Origin: Brumicola pallidula DSM 14239 = ACAM 615
Lineage (GTDB): Bacteria; Pseudomonadota; Gammaproteobacteria; Enterobacterales; Alteromonadaceae
DNA length: 64,000 nt
NCBI RefSeq assembly: GCF_000428905.1
Contig: NZ_KE386816.1
Span: forward strand, 29,385-93,384
Direction of reading: 5' to 3'
Shown here piece by piece: positions 40,999 to 49,938 of the stretch (position 1 is its first letter; the number at the start of each line of letters is the position of its first letter). Both the position numbers and the translations under genes were made by a program. Under the pieces are notes generated by a model. The model worked only from the letters and a program-made list of their open reading frames with translations. It was not told where the DNA came from and did no database searches.

Positions 40999-43401
40999 AT
41001 GGATACAGTAGCAGATAAGCAAAAACGCGAAGACTCGTTAAACGGTGTTGGTTGTTCGCGCAAACGCAAAGAAGATGCTCGTTTTATTCAGGGTAAAGGC
41101 AATTATACTGATGACATTAAAATGCCTGGTATGTTGTTCGCAGATATGGTCAGAAGTCCGTATGCTCATGCCCGCATCATAAGCATAAATACAGAAAAAG
41201 CATTAGCGTTACCCGGCGTACACGCTGTTTTAACCGCAGCAGATCTAAAGCCCCTTAATCTTCACTGGATGCCAACTTTGGCGGGTGATGTGCAAGCTGT
41301 TTTAGCCGACGAAAAAGTTCACTTCCAATATCAAGAAGTCGCTTTAGTTGTTGCCGATGACCGCTACATCGCTGCCGATGCAATCGATCTAGTTGAAGTA
41401 GAATATGAAGAATTACCAGTGTTAGTTGACCCACACAAGGCAATGACCGCTGAAGCTCCGATTTTACGCGAAGATCTGGTTGGCAAAATGGAAGGCGCGC
41501 ACAGCACGCGCAAACATGATAACCACATCTTTAACTGGCAAGCCGGTGAGAAAGATGCAACTGACCGTGTTTTTGATGCCGCAGAAGTTACCGTATCACA
41601 GGATATGGTCTATCACCGAGTACATCCATGTCCATTAGAGACCTGTGGGTGTGTTGCGTCGATGGATAAAATAAACGGCAAGCTAACGGTTTATTTAACG
41701 TCACAAGCGCCACATGTTGTTCGCACCGTGGTGTCTATGCTTTCTGGTCTTCCTGAAAGCAGCGTACGTATCGTTTCCCCTGATATTGGTGGCGGCTTTG
41801 GTAATAAGGTCGGTATCTATCCTGGTTATGTGGCTTCTATCGTCGCTTCTATCGTCTTGGGCGTCCCGGTTAAATGGGTCGAAGACCGTATGGAAAACAT
41901 TTCGACTACGGCATTTGCCCGTGACTATCATATGCGTGGCGAACTCGCTGCAGACAGCAACGGTATTATCAAGGCATTGCGAGTCAACGTTTTAGCCGAT
42001 CATGGTGCATTTGATTCGTGTGCGGATCCATCTAAATTTCCTGCCGGGTTCATGCATATATGCACGGGTTCTTACGATATTCCCGTTGCGCATTTGAATG
42101 TCGATGGCGTGTATACGAACAAAGCCCCGGGTGGTGTTTCTTATCGATGCTCATTCCGTGTGACTGAAGCGGTTTACGTTATTGAGCGCACCATGGACGT
42201 TCTGGCGCAGAAACTTGGTATTGATAAAGCAGAGATCCGTCGCCGTAACTTTGTTAAAAAAGAACAATTTCCGTATACAACTTGCTTAGGTTTCGAGTTG
42301 GATTCGGGCGACTACCATACTGCGCTAGAAAAAGTGCTCGATGCAGTCGATTATAAAGGCCTGCGGCGAGAACAAGAAGAAAAACGGGCGAACGGCGAGT
42401 TAATGGGTATTGGCTTAGTCACGTTTACTGAAGTGGTTGGTGCTGGGCCTTCTAAATCTTGCGATATTCTGGGCGTTGGCATGTTCGATAGTGCTGAAAT
42501 TAGGGTTCATCCTACAGGTTCAGTTATGGCGCGCATGGGCACTATTACCCAAGGACAAGGCCATCAAACAACCTATGCACAAATCATTGCTTCTGAATTG
42601 GGTATTACATCTGATGAAATTGCAATTGAGGAAGGTGATACCGATACTTCACCCTATGGACTGGGAACCTATGGTTCTCGTTCTACGCCTGTAGGTGGCG
42701 CTGCAACCGCGGTAGCTGCTCGTAAAATCAAAGCGAAAGCAAAGAAAATAGCGGCTCATCTATTAGAGGTAAGTGAAGACGACCTTGAGTGGGAAGTTGA
42801 TCGCTTTAAAGTGAAAGGTGTTCCTGGTCAAGAAAAAACCATGAAAGACATCGCCTGGGCGGCGTATAACAATGTACCAGAAGGTATGGAGCCTGGTCTT
42901 GAAGCGGTTGATTACTATGACCCACCAAACTTCACCTTTCCATTTGGTGCCTATCTCTGTGTTGTTGACATCGACAAAGACACCGGCGTAACTGACATAC
43001 GTCGATTCTATGCCCTAGACGATTGCGGTACACGCATAAACCCGATGATTATTGATGGCCAAATTCATGGTGGTCTTACTGAAGGATATGCTGTCGCAAT
43101 GGGACAAGAAATGCCATACGACGAGGAAGGTAACCTGCTAGGTAATACCTTAATGGATTATTTTTTACCAACTTTCGTTGAAACACCCAAATGGGAAACA
43201 GACTATACGGTTACACCTTCACCACACCATCCAATTGGTGCCAAAGGTGTAGCTGAGTCACCGCATGTTGGCAGTATTCCAACCTTTACTTCCGCTATGG
43301 TCGACGCCTTTGCACATTTAGACGTCACTCACATGGATATGCCTCACAATGCCTATCGCGTTTGGAAGCAAATTAAAGCACTTGGATTACTAGACAATTA
43401 G
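40999..43401 (+). CDS. coxL: Aerobic CO dehydrogenase large subunit, form I (Mo-Cu)
   Basis: CoxL binds the molybdopterin cytosine dinucleotide and the CuSMo centre that oxidises CO to CO2. The diagnostic loop reads SYRCSFR, with Cys384 as the copper ligand (Cys388 in Oligotropha). This is the form I signature AYXCSFR with Ser in place of the first Ala. The form II signature AYRGAGR is absent. The catalytic Glu is Glu753 in GAKGVAESPHVG. GGGFGNKV and TQGQGHQTTYAQI are also present. The length of 800 residues is normal. CO oxidation therefore is the expected reaction, most likely as a supplementary energy source. Confidence 0.95.
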   Translation: MDTVADKQKREDSLNGVGCSRKRKEDARFIQGKGNYTDDIKMPGMLFADMVRSPYAHARIISINTEKALALPGVHAVLTAADLKPLNLHWMPTLAGDVQAVLADEKVHFQYQEVALVVADDRYIAADAIDLVEVEYEELPVLVDPHKAMTAEAPILREDLVGKMEGAHSTRKHDNHIFNWQAGEKDATDRVFDAAEVTVSQDMVYHRVHPCPLETCGCVASMDKINGKLTVYLTSQAPHVVRTVVSMLSGLPESSVRIVSPDIGGGFGNKVGIYPGYVASIVASIVLGVPVKWVEDRMENISTTAFARDYHMRGELAADSNGIIKALRVNVLADHGAFDSCADPSKFPAGFMHICTGSYDIPVAHLNVDGVYTNKAPGGVSYRCSFRVTEAVYVIERTMDVLAQKLGIDKAEIRRRNFVKKEQFPYTTCLGFELDSGDYHTALEKVLDAVDYKGLRREQEEKRANGELMGIGLVTFTEVVGAGPSKSCDILGVGMFDSAEIRVHPTGSVMARMGTITQGQGHQTTYAQIIASELGITSDEIAIEEGDTDTSPYGLGTYGSRSTPVGGAATAVAARKIKAKAKKIAAHLLEVSEDDLEWEVDRFKVKGVPGQEKTMKDIAWAAYNNVPEGMEPGLEAVDYYDPPNFTFPFGAYLCVVDIDKDTGVTDIRRFYALDDCGTRINPMIIDGQIHGGLTEGYAVAMGQEMPYDEEGNLLGNTLMDYFLPTFVETPKWETDYTVTPSPHHPIGAKGVAESPHVGSIPTFTSAMVDAFAHLDVTHMDMPHNAYRVWKQIKALGLLDN

Positions 43402-43414
43402 CTAATTCGTTAGC
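43401..43414 (+). other. Short hairpin with TTCG tetraloop after coxL
   Basis: GCTAA pairs with TTAGC around a TTCG loop, beginning at the last base of the coxL stop codon. UUCG loops make RNA hairpins unusually stable, so it may protect the coxMSL mRNA 3' end. Confidence 0.55.
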
Positions 43415-43421
43415 TCATCTC

Positions 43422-43453
43422 AAACCAGTCCTGATAGCTATCAGGACTGGTTT
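43422..43453 (+). terminator. Strong inverted repeat between coxL and coxG
   Basis: A perfect 16-bp inverted repeat (43422-43437 with 43438-43453) is followed by GTTATTTTATT. It is a likely partial terminator or processing site that would set coxMSL mRNA above the downstream maturation genes. Confidence 0.8.
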
Positions 43454-43484
43454 GTTATTTTATTCATATTGGAATTATTAAAAA

Positions 43485-44069
43485 ATGAAAGTCGATTTAA
43501 ACAAAGAGTTTTCACTACCTGGTACTGGCGTTCAAGCCTGGACTTTCTTGCAAGATATTAGAGGTGTTGCCAGCTGCATGCCGGGCGCTGAAATTACAGA
43601 AGACCTAGGTGATGGAAATTACAAAGGTAAAGTTAAGGCCAAGATTGGACCGGCAACGATGGCCTTTAATGGCGATATTATTATCCAAAATATTGATGCC
43701 GAAAAACGTGAACTTCATATGATTGGAAAAGGACAGGACACTAAAGGTTCATCATCTGCCACCATGGATTTGCGAGCATGGGTAGAAGATACTGAGGATG
43801 GTAAAAGTGTTCTGCAAGGTGTTGCAACAGTAACTGTAAATGGCAAAGCAGCTAGTCTAGGAGGTCGAATGATGACCCAAGTTGCGGATCAAATGCTAAA
43901 TCAATTTGGAAAAAGCTTTGCCAATAATGTTGCCAGTATGGGGGAAGGTGAAGAAGCTGAAATGGCACGGGATAAAATTGCAGAGCAACCTGCGGAATTA
44001 AATGGACTCGCATTCGCTTGGTCTGTTTTTGTGGGTTGGTTTGGTAGTCTTTTTAGTTCGAAAAAATAG
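43485..44069 (+). CDS. coxG: CO dehydrogenase membrane recruitment protein CoxG
   Basis: CoxG is an SRPBCC-fold protein that is thought to bind quinone and dock CO dehydrogenase on the membrane. The N-terminal KVDLNKEFSLPGTGVQAWTFL and GAEITEDLGDGNYKGKVKAKIGP regions fit the family in sequence. The C-terminus has a hydrophobic tail (GLAFAWSVFVGWFGSLF) suited to membrane attachment. The length is 194 residues. It is the first gene after the 16-bp hairpin. Confidence 0.93.
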   Translation: MKVDLNKEFSLPGTGVQAWTFLQDIRGVASCMPGAEITEDLGDGNYKGKVKAKIGPATMAFNGDIIIQNIDAEKRELHMIGKGQDTKGSSSATMDLRAWVEDTEDGKSVLQGVATVTVNGKAASLGGRMMTQVADQMLNQFGKSFANNVASMGEGEEAEMARDKIAEQPAELNGLAFAWSVFVGWFGSLFSSKK

Positions 44070-44084
44070 AGTGATTAAATACTG

Positions 44085-44978
44085 ATGACTAAAGTTAACC
44101 GCATCGCTGAGTTTCAGGGGAAATTGTCAGAGCTTGGCTACATAGCCGAACGTAATTTATCAGCAAGCCTCTTATTATTTTCAGATATGAAGCGTCCTTT
44201 GTTGCTGGAAGGCGATGCGGGTGTAGGTAAAACTGAAATAGCGAGGGTGATCTCTCAGCTTTATGATTGTCCTCTCATTCGCTTGCAATGTTATGAAGGT
44301 CTAGATGTTAACTCGGCGGTTTACGAGTGGAATTATCAGCACCAGCTACTCTCAATTAAAATGCTCGAAGAGCGACAGCAGAATAACCCAAATGGATCGA
44401 TGGAGAGTGAGCTTTTTAGTGAAAAATACTTATTACAGCGTCCATTGCTAGCGGCTATTATGCAAGAAAAGTCACCGGTTTTACTTATCGATGAAATTGA
44501 TAGAGCAGATGAAGAATTTGAAGCTTATTTATTGGAACTACTTTCAGAATTTCAAGTTAGTATCCCTGAAATAGGCACTATAAAAGCCAAATCTATCCCT
44601 TTTGTCGTATTAACATCTAATGGTACAAGAGAGTTGAGCGACGCGCTTCGGCGCCGGTGCTTCTATCATTATGTCGACTACCCTAGTTTCGATAAAGAAC
44701 TTCAAATTGTAAATAAACGCGTACCTGAAATTGGTCCTCAACTTGCTCGGCAGGTGGTTGCTTTCATTCAGGATTTACGCAAGATTGATTTACAGAAAGT
44801 CCCCGGAGTTGCGGAAACACTCGATTGGGCTGCCGCACTGTTGAACTTAGGTATTACTAGCTTAGATGAAGATATGGAGGTCATTCAAGACAGTTTAGTT
44901 TGTCTGTTAAAAACACGAGAAGATTCGATGCGCTTAGAACCCTTTGAAATAGAGCGACTGATCGCTCGCGCAGTCTAA
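44085..44978 (+). CDS. coxD: MoxR-type AAA+ ATPase CoxD
   Basis: In Oligotropha CoxD is needed for building the [CuSMo] site, acting in sulfuration of Mo and later copper steps. Walker A is EGDAGVGKT (residues 42-50), Walker B PVLLIDEIDRAD, sensor I VVLTSNGTRELSDALRRRC. The length of 297 residues is normal. It is directly followed by coxE, its usual VWA partner, recalling MoxR/VWA chelatase-like pairs. Confidence 0.93.
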   Translation: MTKVNRIAEFQGKLSELGYIAERNLSASLLLFSDMKRPLLLEGDAGVGKTEIARVISQLYDCPLIRLQCYEGLDVNSAVYEWNYQHQLLSIKMLEERQQNNPNGSMESELFSEKYLLQRPLLAAIMQEKSPVLLIDEIDRADEEFEAYLLELLSEFQVSIPEIGTIKAKSIPFVVLTSNGTRELSDALRRRCFYHYVDYPSFDKELQIVNKRVPEIGPQLARQVVAFIQDLRKIDLQKVPGVAETLDWAAALLNLGITSLDEDMEVIQDSLVCLLKTREDSMRLEPFEIERLIARAV

Positions 44979-44992
44979 TCTAGAGCTTATTG

Positions 44993-46192
44993 ATGACACA
45001 ACTAAACAAAGTATATTGTGATGAGTTCTCTGAACATTTAACTCGCCGGGTTGTCGAGTTTATTCGCCATGCGCGTAACAATAATTTTCGTGTTGGTATT
45101 GCTGAGCAAGTAGATGCGCTCAAAGTTGCTGAGTATTGTTATATAAGTGACAAATATGCCTTTAAATTAGGCCTAAAAGCACTAATTTGCTCAAATGAAG
45201 ATGATTGGAAAAAATTCGATGAGGTTTTTAATGCCTATTGGTTGTCATCAAATACCAAACAATTCGTTCAAGCAAATCAATCTCCTGCCGCAAAGAAAAA
45301 GTCACCTGAGCAGCAAAAGCAACAATCTGAAGGAGATAGAAAGCAAACGCCTAAACCATCATCAGCCGATACAGCCGCAGAGCAAGACGGCGACGATGTG
45401 CCAGAAGCAAGTGGCACCAAAGAAGGTGCAAGCTCACGAGCAAATCTTGCCAAGGAAGATTTTCATTCAATAAAAGATCCTGATGAAATGCGTAAAATGG
45501 AGCGTTTAATAGAACGCTTAGCGAAACAAATGAAAAAACGAATTTCCCGACGGTACCAATATCAGGCAAACAAAGGAAAAATCGACCTTCGCAGAACCAT
45601 ACGCAAGAGCTTACGCTACGGGGGCACGCCTCTTGAACTCTGCAAGAAACGTCTGAAGCCACAAACGCCGAAACTTATTATTATTGTCGACGTAAGTCGC
45701 TCAATGTCCATGTATAGTTTTTTGTTTTTACGTTTTGCAAGAGGACTCATTAATGTATTTAAAGATGTCCAAGCCTATGCTTACAACACGCAGCTTTTGC
45801 CAATTACCAATGCGTTAAAACAAACGGATTTAATGCGAGTTAGAAATAGTTTAGCGATGATGTCGGATGATTGGTCTGGGGGCACTAAAATTGGCGAAAG
45901 CCTGCATAAGTTTAATCAACAATATGGGCAGAGTGTTAATAAACGTTCCTTAGTTATGATTGTTAGCGACGGCCTTGACGCTGGTCCGAGCGAAGAGCTT
46001 AGCAGCGAGATGCAAATACTAAAACGACGTTGCAGAAAAATTGTCTGGCTGAATCCGTTACTAGGCCATCATGGATATGAACCAATCGCTGCTGGTATGG
46101 CTGCGGCGTTGCCTTTTATTGATTTATTCGCTCCGGCTAACAACCTAGAATCACTGGCTGCACTTGAAGGTGCGTTGACTAAAACTTGGTAG
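44993..46192 (+). CDS. coxE: VWA domain protein CoxE
   Basis: CoxE works with CoxD in maturation of CO dehydrogenase. The VWA domain in the C-terminal half has the MIDAS motif DVSRSMS, then a conserved Thr region (WSGGTKIGESL) and SDGLDAG. Residues about 100-160 form a Gln/Lys/Glu-rich linker. The start is set at ATG 44993, one codon after a TTG; the distance to coxD is 14 bases. The length is 399 residues. Confidence 0.92.
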   Translation: MTQLNKVYCDEFSEHLTRRVVEFIRHARNNNFRVGIAEQVDALKVAEYCYISDKYAFKLGLKALICSNEDDWKKFDEVFNAYWLSSNTKQFVQANQSPAAKKKSPEQQKQQSEGDRKQTPKPSSADTAAEQDGDDVPEASGTKEGASSRANLAKEDFHSIKDPDEMRKMERLIERLAKQMKKRISRRYQYQANKGKIDLRRTIRKSLRYGGTPLELCKKRLKPQTPKLIIIVDVSRSMSMYSFLFLRFARGLINVFKDVQAYAYNTQLLPITNALKQTDLMRVRNSLAMMSDDWSGGTKIGESLHKFNQQYGQSVNKRSLVMIVSDGLDAGPSEELSSEMQILKRRCRKIVWLNPLLGHHGYEPIAAGMAAALPFIDLFAPANNLESLAALEGALTKTW

Positions 46193-46211
46193 CACGCTAA
46201 GGAAAAACAGT

Positions 46212-47105
46212 ATGATTAATTCAGCTGAACTGGAACTAAAAGCAGAACAACTCACTCGACAAGGAAAGCACTTTACTTTAGCCACGGTAGTTCGCTGCGA
46301 ATCACCGACGTCGGCAAAACCGGGGGCAAAAGCATTAGTTACTTTTGAAGGCGAAATTTTTGGTTGGATAGGGGGCGGTTGCGCGCAGCCCGCTGTCATT
46401 AAAACCGTACGAGAATGTATTAAAACAGGACAACCACAGCTTATTAGAGTCACCCCAACGCATCAAACCGCGTTGGAAGATGGCATCGTCAAATTCAATA
46501 TGGCGTGCCACTCAGGTGGGACCTTAGATATATTTATAGAGCCAATTACTGTCAAACCATTATTGTTAATTATAGGGGCCTCACCGGTTTCCCACGCTTT
46601 ATCAAAAATAGCCTCAATGTCTGGGTTTGAGGTTACTGTTGCGGTAGAAGGCACACCCAATGAGCTTTTCTCCAGTGAAATCAGTGTGCTTGATAACTTT
46701 GAAATATCGGATGGACATTTTAATCGTATGCCATATGTTGTGGTGTCGACTCAAGGCAAACGCGATGAAGCGGGTCTAAACGCGGCATTAAAAATCGCTT
46801 CACCCTATACTGCATTGGTTGCCAGTTCAAAAAAAGCCTTGAAGCTATTAGAGAAGACTGCGGGGATGAATTTCACGCCAGAGGTAATCAACAATGTTCG
46901 GTATCCAGCAGGCCTTAAAATCGGAGCCAATACGCCAGAAGAGATCGCCGTTGCGCTGCTAGCTGAGCTTATACAGTTCAAAAATACTAAAAGTGAGAGT
47001 ATGTATACTGCGCCTAAACTGCAAAGCGAGAGTGCTACTACTAATTCTGAGTCAGAGTCAGCGACCAAGCCGCCTGAATCGAGCAGTTGCTGCTCATCTA
47101 AATGA
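46212..47105 (+). CDS. coxF: XdhC/CoxF family cofactor maturation protein (first copy)
   Basis: XdhC proteins bind molybdenum cofactor, protect it during sulfuration and hand it to hydroxylase-type apoenzymes. The N-terminal domain has GWIGGGCAQPAV and NMACHSGGTLDIFIEP; the C-terminal Rossmann part has LLLIIGASPVSHAL and LKIGANTPEEIAVALLAEL. Odd is a Ser/Glu-rich extension ending in SSCCSSK, an exposed Cys pair. A strong AAGGA site precedes the ATG. The symbol follows its place after coxE and is tentative. Confidence 0.85.
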   Translation: MINSAELELKAEQLTRQGKHFTLATVVRCESPTSAKPGAKALVTFEGEIFGWIGGGCAQPAVIKTVRECIKTGQPQLIRVTPTHQTALEDGIVKFNMACHSGGTLDIFIEPITVKPLLLIIGASPVSHALSKIASMSGFEVTVAVEGTPNELFSSEISVLDNFEISDGHFNRMPYVVVSTQGKRDEAGLNAALKIASPYTALVASSKKALKLLEKTAGMNFTPEVINNVRYPAGLKIGANTPEEIAVALLAELIQFKNTKSESMYTAPKLQSESATTNSESESATKPPESSSCCSSK

Positions 47106-47758
47106 CGAATATGATGCCTTCAAAACGATTATCTTGTGTATTATTGGCTGCCGGGCTTTCTTCCAGAATGGGAGAGCAAAATAAACTGCTAATCAATATC
47201 GAAGGACAACCACTGGTTCGCAGAACGGCACAGTTATTGGTTGACTACGGGCTGGATGAAATTGTTGTGGTTGTTGGACATGAAGCTACGTTAGTTGCAA
47301 GTGAGTTAAGTGATTTGCCCGTGACCTTAGTAGAAAACCACGACTATCATGAAGGTCAAATGACTTCTGTGTATACTGGGCTAAAAGCATTAACTAAAAA
47401 TACAGACGGCATTATTATTTGCCTATCGGATTTAGTATTACTTGAAAAGTCAGATTTACATGCAATGCATTTGGCATTCGATGAATGTACAACATCGATA
47501 TTGGTTCCACAATATTTAGGTGAAAGGGGTAATCCGATTATTTTAGATCATTCTCACCGTCAAGCTATCCTTGACGGTGAGAAAAACCTAGGGTGTCGTA
47601 AGTTAATACAAAAGCAACCTCAAGAAGTCACTGTATTTGAAGCTCAAAACGACCACGTCACGTTTGATTTAGATACGCCAGAAGCACTTCAGAATGTTAG
47701 GCAACGATTGCAGCACAGAGATTCTGATACAAAACAACCGTGTGATCGTATTGCATGA
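47102..47758 (+). CDS. mocA: MocA-like molybdenum cofactor cytidylyltransferase
   Basis: MocA joins CMP to Mo-molybdopterin to give the MCD cofactor that CoxL requires. The nucleotide-binding motif LAAGLSSRMGEQNKLL is of the MocA type; MobA, which uses GTP, has a shorter LAGG motif. GHEATLV, NHDYHEGQMTSVYTGLKAL, SDLVLL, and GERGNPIIL fit the family. Its ATG overlaps the preceding stop by four bases, implying coupling. The length is 218 residues. Confidence 0.88.
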   Translation: MTNMMPSKRLSCVLLAAGLSSRMGEQNKLLINIEGQPLVRRTAQLLVDYGLDEIVVVVGHEATLVASELSDLPVTLVENHDYHEGQMTSVYTGLKALTKNTDGIIICLSDLVLLEKSDLHAMHLAFDECTTSILVPQYLGERGNPIILDHSHRQAILDGEKNLGCRKLIQKQPQEVTVFEAQNDHVTFDLDTPEALQNVRQRLQHRDSDTKQPCDRIA

Positions 47759-47799
47759 CCCTAACACATAAATAAGTATGTATTTAAAGAGAAATAATT

Positions 47800-48651
47800 A
47801 TGGCTCGTAGTATTTTCGACATCATGAATGATCTGCAACAGAAGCAAGAACCGTTTGCTGTGGCAACCGTTGTAGATACCTATGGTTCGGTTTCAGCAAA
47901 AACATCCTCCAAAGCGATTATTGATGCTCAGGGTCGAGTAGTCACTGGCTGGATAGGAGGTGGCTGTGCTGAATCAAGTACTTGCGAAAAGGCCATGGAA
48001 TGTATTGAAACGAATCAAACAGCGATGATGGAAATTGATTTAGATGATGAAATGTTAGGTGCAGGAATGCCTTGTGGAGGCGGTATGAAAGTATATGTAG
48101 AGCCTGTGTTACCGGAGCCTACTATTTGGGTTATGGGACATGGTAAAGTTGCTGAAGTCATTTGTGCTATGGGCGATATACTAAGCTATCGAGTCATCGT
48201 TAACGACCTTGGTGCTACGTGGGATAAGTTTCCGGCTGCTAAGCATATCATTACCGATGATCTAGATTATAGTCAGCTAACACCTAAGCCAAACGACTAT
48301 GTAATAATAGCGACACAACATAAAGGTGACCACGAGTCTATCAAACAAGCATTGAGCTGCGATGCGGGTTACATAGCGCTTATAGCGAGCCGTAAACGCG
48401 CAAGACTGGTATTGGACTATTTACGCGAAGAACACGTCAGTGAAGATGAGATCAGTCGCGTCGTTGCGCCCTCAGGTTTAGACTTAGGTCCGCAAACACC
48501 AGAAGAAATTGCGCTGTGTATTTTGAGTGAAATTACATTATTGCGTCGCGGTGGCACTGGTATAAGAAACAGAGATAAATTGCTGGTGGAAGATGCAGGT
48601 GGTGCAGTCGCGACAATATATCAAGCACACAAGCTGGCTGCGGGTGAATAA
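47800..48651 (+). CDS. coxI: XdhC/CoxI family cofactor maturation protein (second copy)
   Basis: This second XdhC-type protein has GWIGGGCAESSTCEKAM, MPCGGGMKVYVEP and WVMGHGKVAEVICAM, then VAPSGLDLGPQTPEEIALCILSEI in two parts. It differs from the first copy by keeping MPCGGGM and lacking the Cys-pair tail. With MocA between them the two may form a heteromeric platform for cofactor sulfuration and insertion. The length is 283 residues; the symbol is tentative. Confidence 0.85.
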   Translation: MARSIFDIMNDLQQKQEPFAVATVVDTYGSVSAKTSSKAIIDAQGRVVTGWIGGGCAESSTCEKAMECIETNQTAMMEIDLDDEMLGAGMPCGGGMKVYVEPVLPEPTIWVMGHGKVAEVICAMGDILSYRVIVNDLGATWDKFPAAKHIITDDLDYSQLTPKPNDYVIIATQHKGDHESIKQALSCDAGYIALIASRKRARLVLDYLREEHVSEDEISRVVAPSGLDLGPQTPEEIALCILSEITLLRRGGTGIRNRDKLLVEDAGGAVATIYQAHKLAAGE

Positions 48652-48654
48652 AAA

Positions 48655-49938
48655 ATGAGTTCTGTGGCGCTATCTAATATTGAGACTGACAAACAAACTA
48701 ACGCAGCTGCGCGGATTAATCCTGAACGTGTTAAAGCGCTTTTCCCGATTTTTAGAAATAATGAACTAACGCGAAACTTAAGTTATTTAGATAACGCAGC
48801 CACCTCGCAAAAACCAGAGATGGTAATGCAGGCAATGGATGATGCTATGCGGCTATTTCACAGCCCTGTTAATCGCGGCTTTTATCCTTTGGCTGAACAA
48901 ACAACGACGCGGTATGAACAAGCACGAGAACGACTCAAAAGTTTTATAGGCGCTGCAACTCATAGGTCAGTGATTTTTACCGCCTCAGCAACGGACAGCA
49001 TTAACCAAGTGGCACAAGGCTTTTTGCTGCCACGCCTAAAACCAGGACAAAATGTGTGGGTGACACGCATGGAGCATCACTCAAACTATTTACCTTGGCA
49101 ACACGTGTGTGAAAAATCGGGGGCGAGTCTGCGTATAATTGAGCTCAACAGTACTGGCGAATTAGACCTAGACCGACACCCTGATATATTTTCTGATACG
49201 ACAGCCATGATTGCACTGACCCAAACATCTAATGTATTGGGTACGACCAATGATGTAAAAGCTATCTGCGAGCAAGCCAAGCAAAAACATATCCCGACTC
49301 TCATTGATGCTGCTCAGGCGGTGGTCAGCAATACGATTAATGTGCAACAGCTGGGCTGTGACTTTTTGGTCTTCTCTGCACATAAAATGTTTGCACCAAC
49401 TGGCATAGGCATTCTGTATATAGCGCCAGATAGACTCGATCAAGTGCAACCGTTAAGACTAGGAGGAGGCATGGTCGACTTTTGCGCCGACAGTATCGCT
49501 GACACCACTTGGAGTGAAGCGCCACATCGTTTTGAAGCAGGTTCACCTAATCTTGTGGGTGCCATTGGTTTTGCAGCTGCTTGCGACTTTGTCGAGTCAT
49601 TGGGTCAAGCAAATATTAAGATGCATATTGGAGAACTGGCAAGTAGTCTATATCAACAACTATCGCATTATCCAAATCTGCACTTAGTTTCACCTGCCAA
49701 GCATCTGTCTTCAGGCATTGTTAGCTTTTATCATGATGTGATCCATGCTCATGACCTCGCCCAAATTATGGGCGACTCTGGTGTTGCAGTTCGCGCTGGT
49801 CACCATTGTGCTCAACCACTACTAAGACATCTAGGAGTCAGTTCAACATTGCGTATCAGTATTTCTGTGTATAACACTAACGATGATATTAGCGCTGTGG
49901 TGAATGCACTAGAGCACGCTGAGAAGGTTTTTGCCTAA
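48655..49938 (+). CDS. sufS: SufS/Csd-type cysteine desulfurase
   Basis: A PLP enzyme that removes sulfur from cysteine as a persulfide. The PLP Lys is Lys244 in SAHKMFAPTGIG, and the persulfide Cys is Cys385 in RAGHHCAQP, the group II (SufS) form. DNAATSQKP and ARMEHHSNYLPW-type motifs are present. The length is 427 residues. It is not beside sufBCD, so in the cox operon it more likely supplies sulfur for the Mo-S ligand or CoxS clusters. The Rhodobacter XdhC-NifS4 pair is a precedent. Confidence 0.92.
   Translation: MSSVALSNIETDKQTNAAARINPERVKALFPIFRNNELTRNLSYLDNAATSQKPEMVMQAMDDAMRLFHSPVNRGFYPLAEQTTTRYEQARERLKSFIGAATHRSVIFTASATDSINQVAQGFLLPRLKPGQNVWVTRMEHHSNYLPWQHVCEKSGASLRIIELNSTGELDLDRHPDIFSDTTAMIALTQTSNVLGTTNDVKAICEQAKQKHIPTLIDAAQAVVSNTINVQQLGCDFLVFSAHKMFAPTGIGILYIAPDRLDQVQPLRLGGGMVDFCADSIADTTWSEAPHRFEAGSPNLVGAIGFAAACDFVESLGQANIKMHIGELASSLYQQLSHYPNLHLVSPAKHLSSGIVSFYHDVIHAHDLAQIMGDSGVAVRAGHHCAQPLLRHLGVSSTLRISISVYNTNDDISAVVNALEHAEKVFA

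Noticed and set aside
40999-43401. Form II CODH-like or xanthine dehydrogenase-type protein
   Set aside because: The loop is YRCSFR with the copper Cys, and the form II AYRGAGR motif is absent.
47102-47758. MobA (guanylyltransferase)
   Set aside because: The LAAG...NKLL motif and the cox setting, where the cytosine dinucleotide is needed, fit MocA better.
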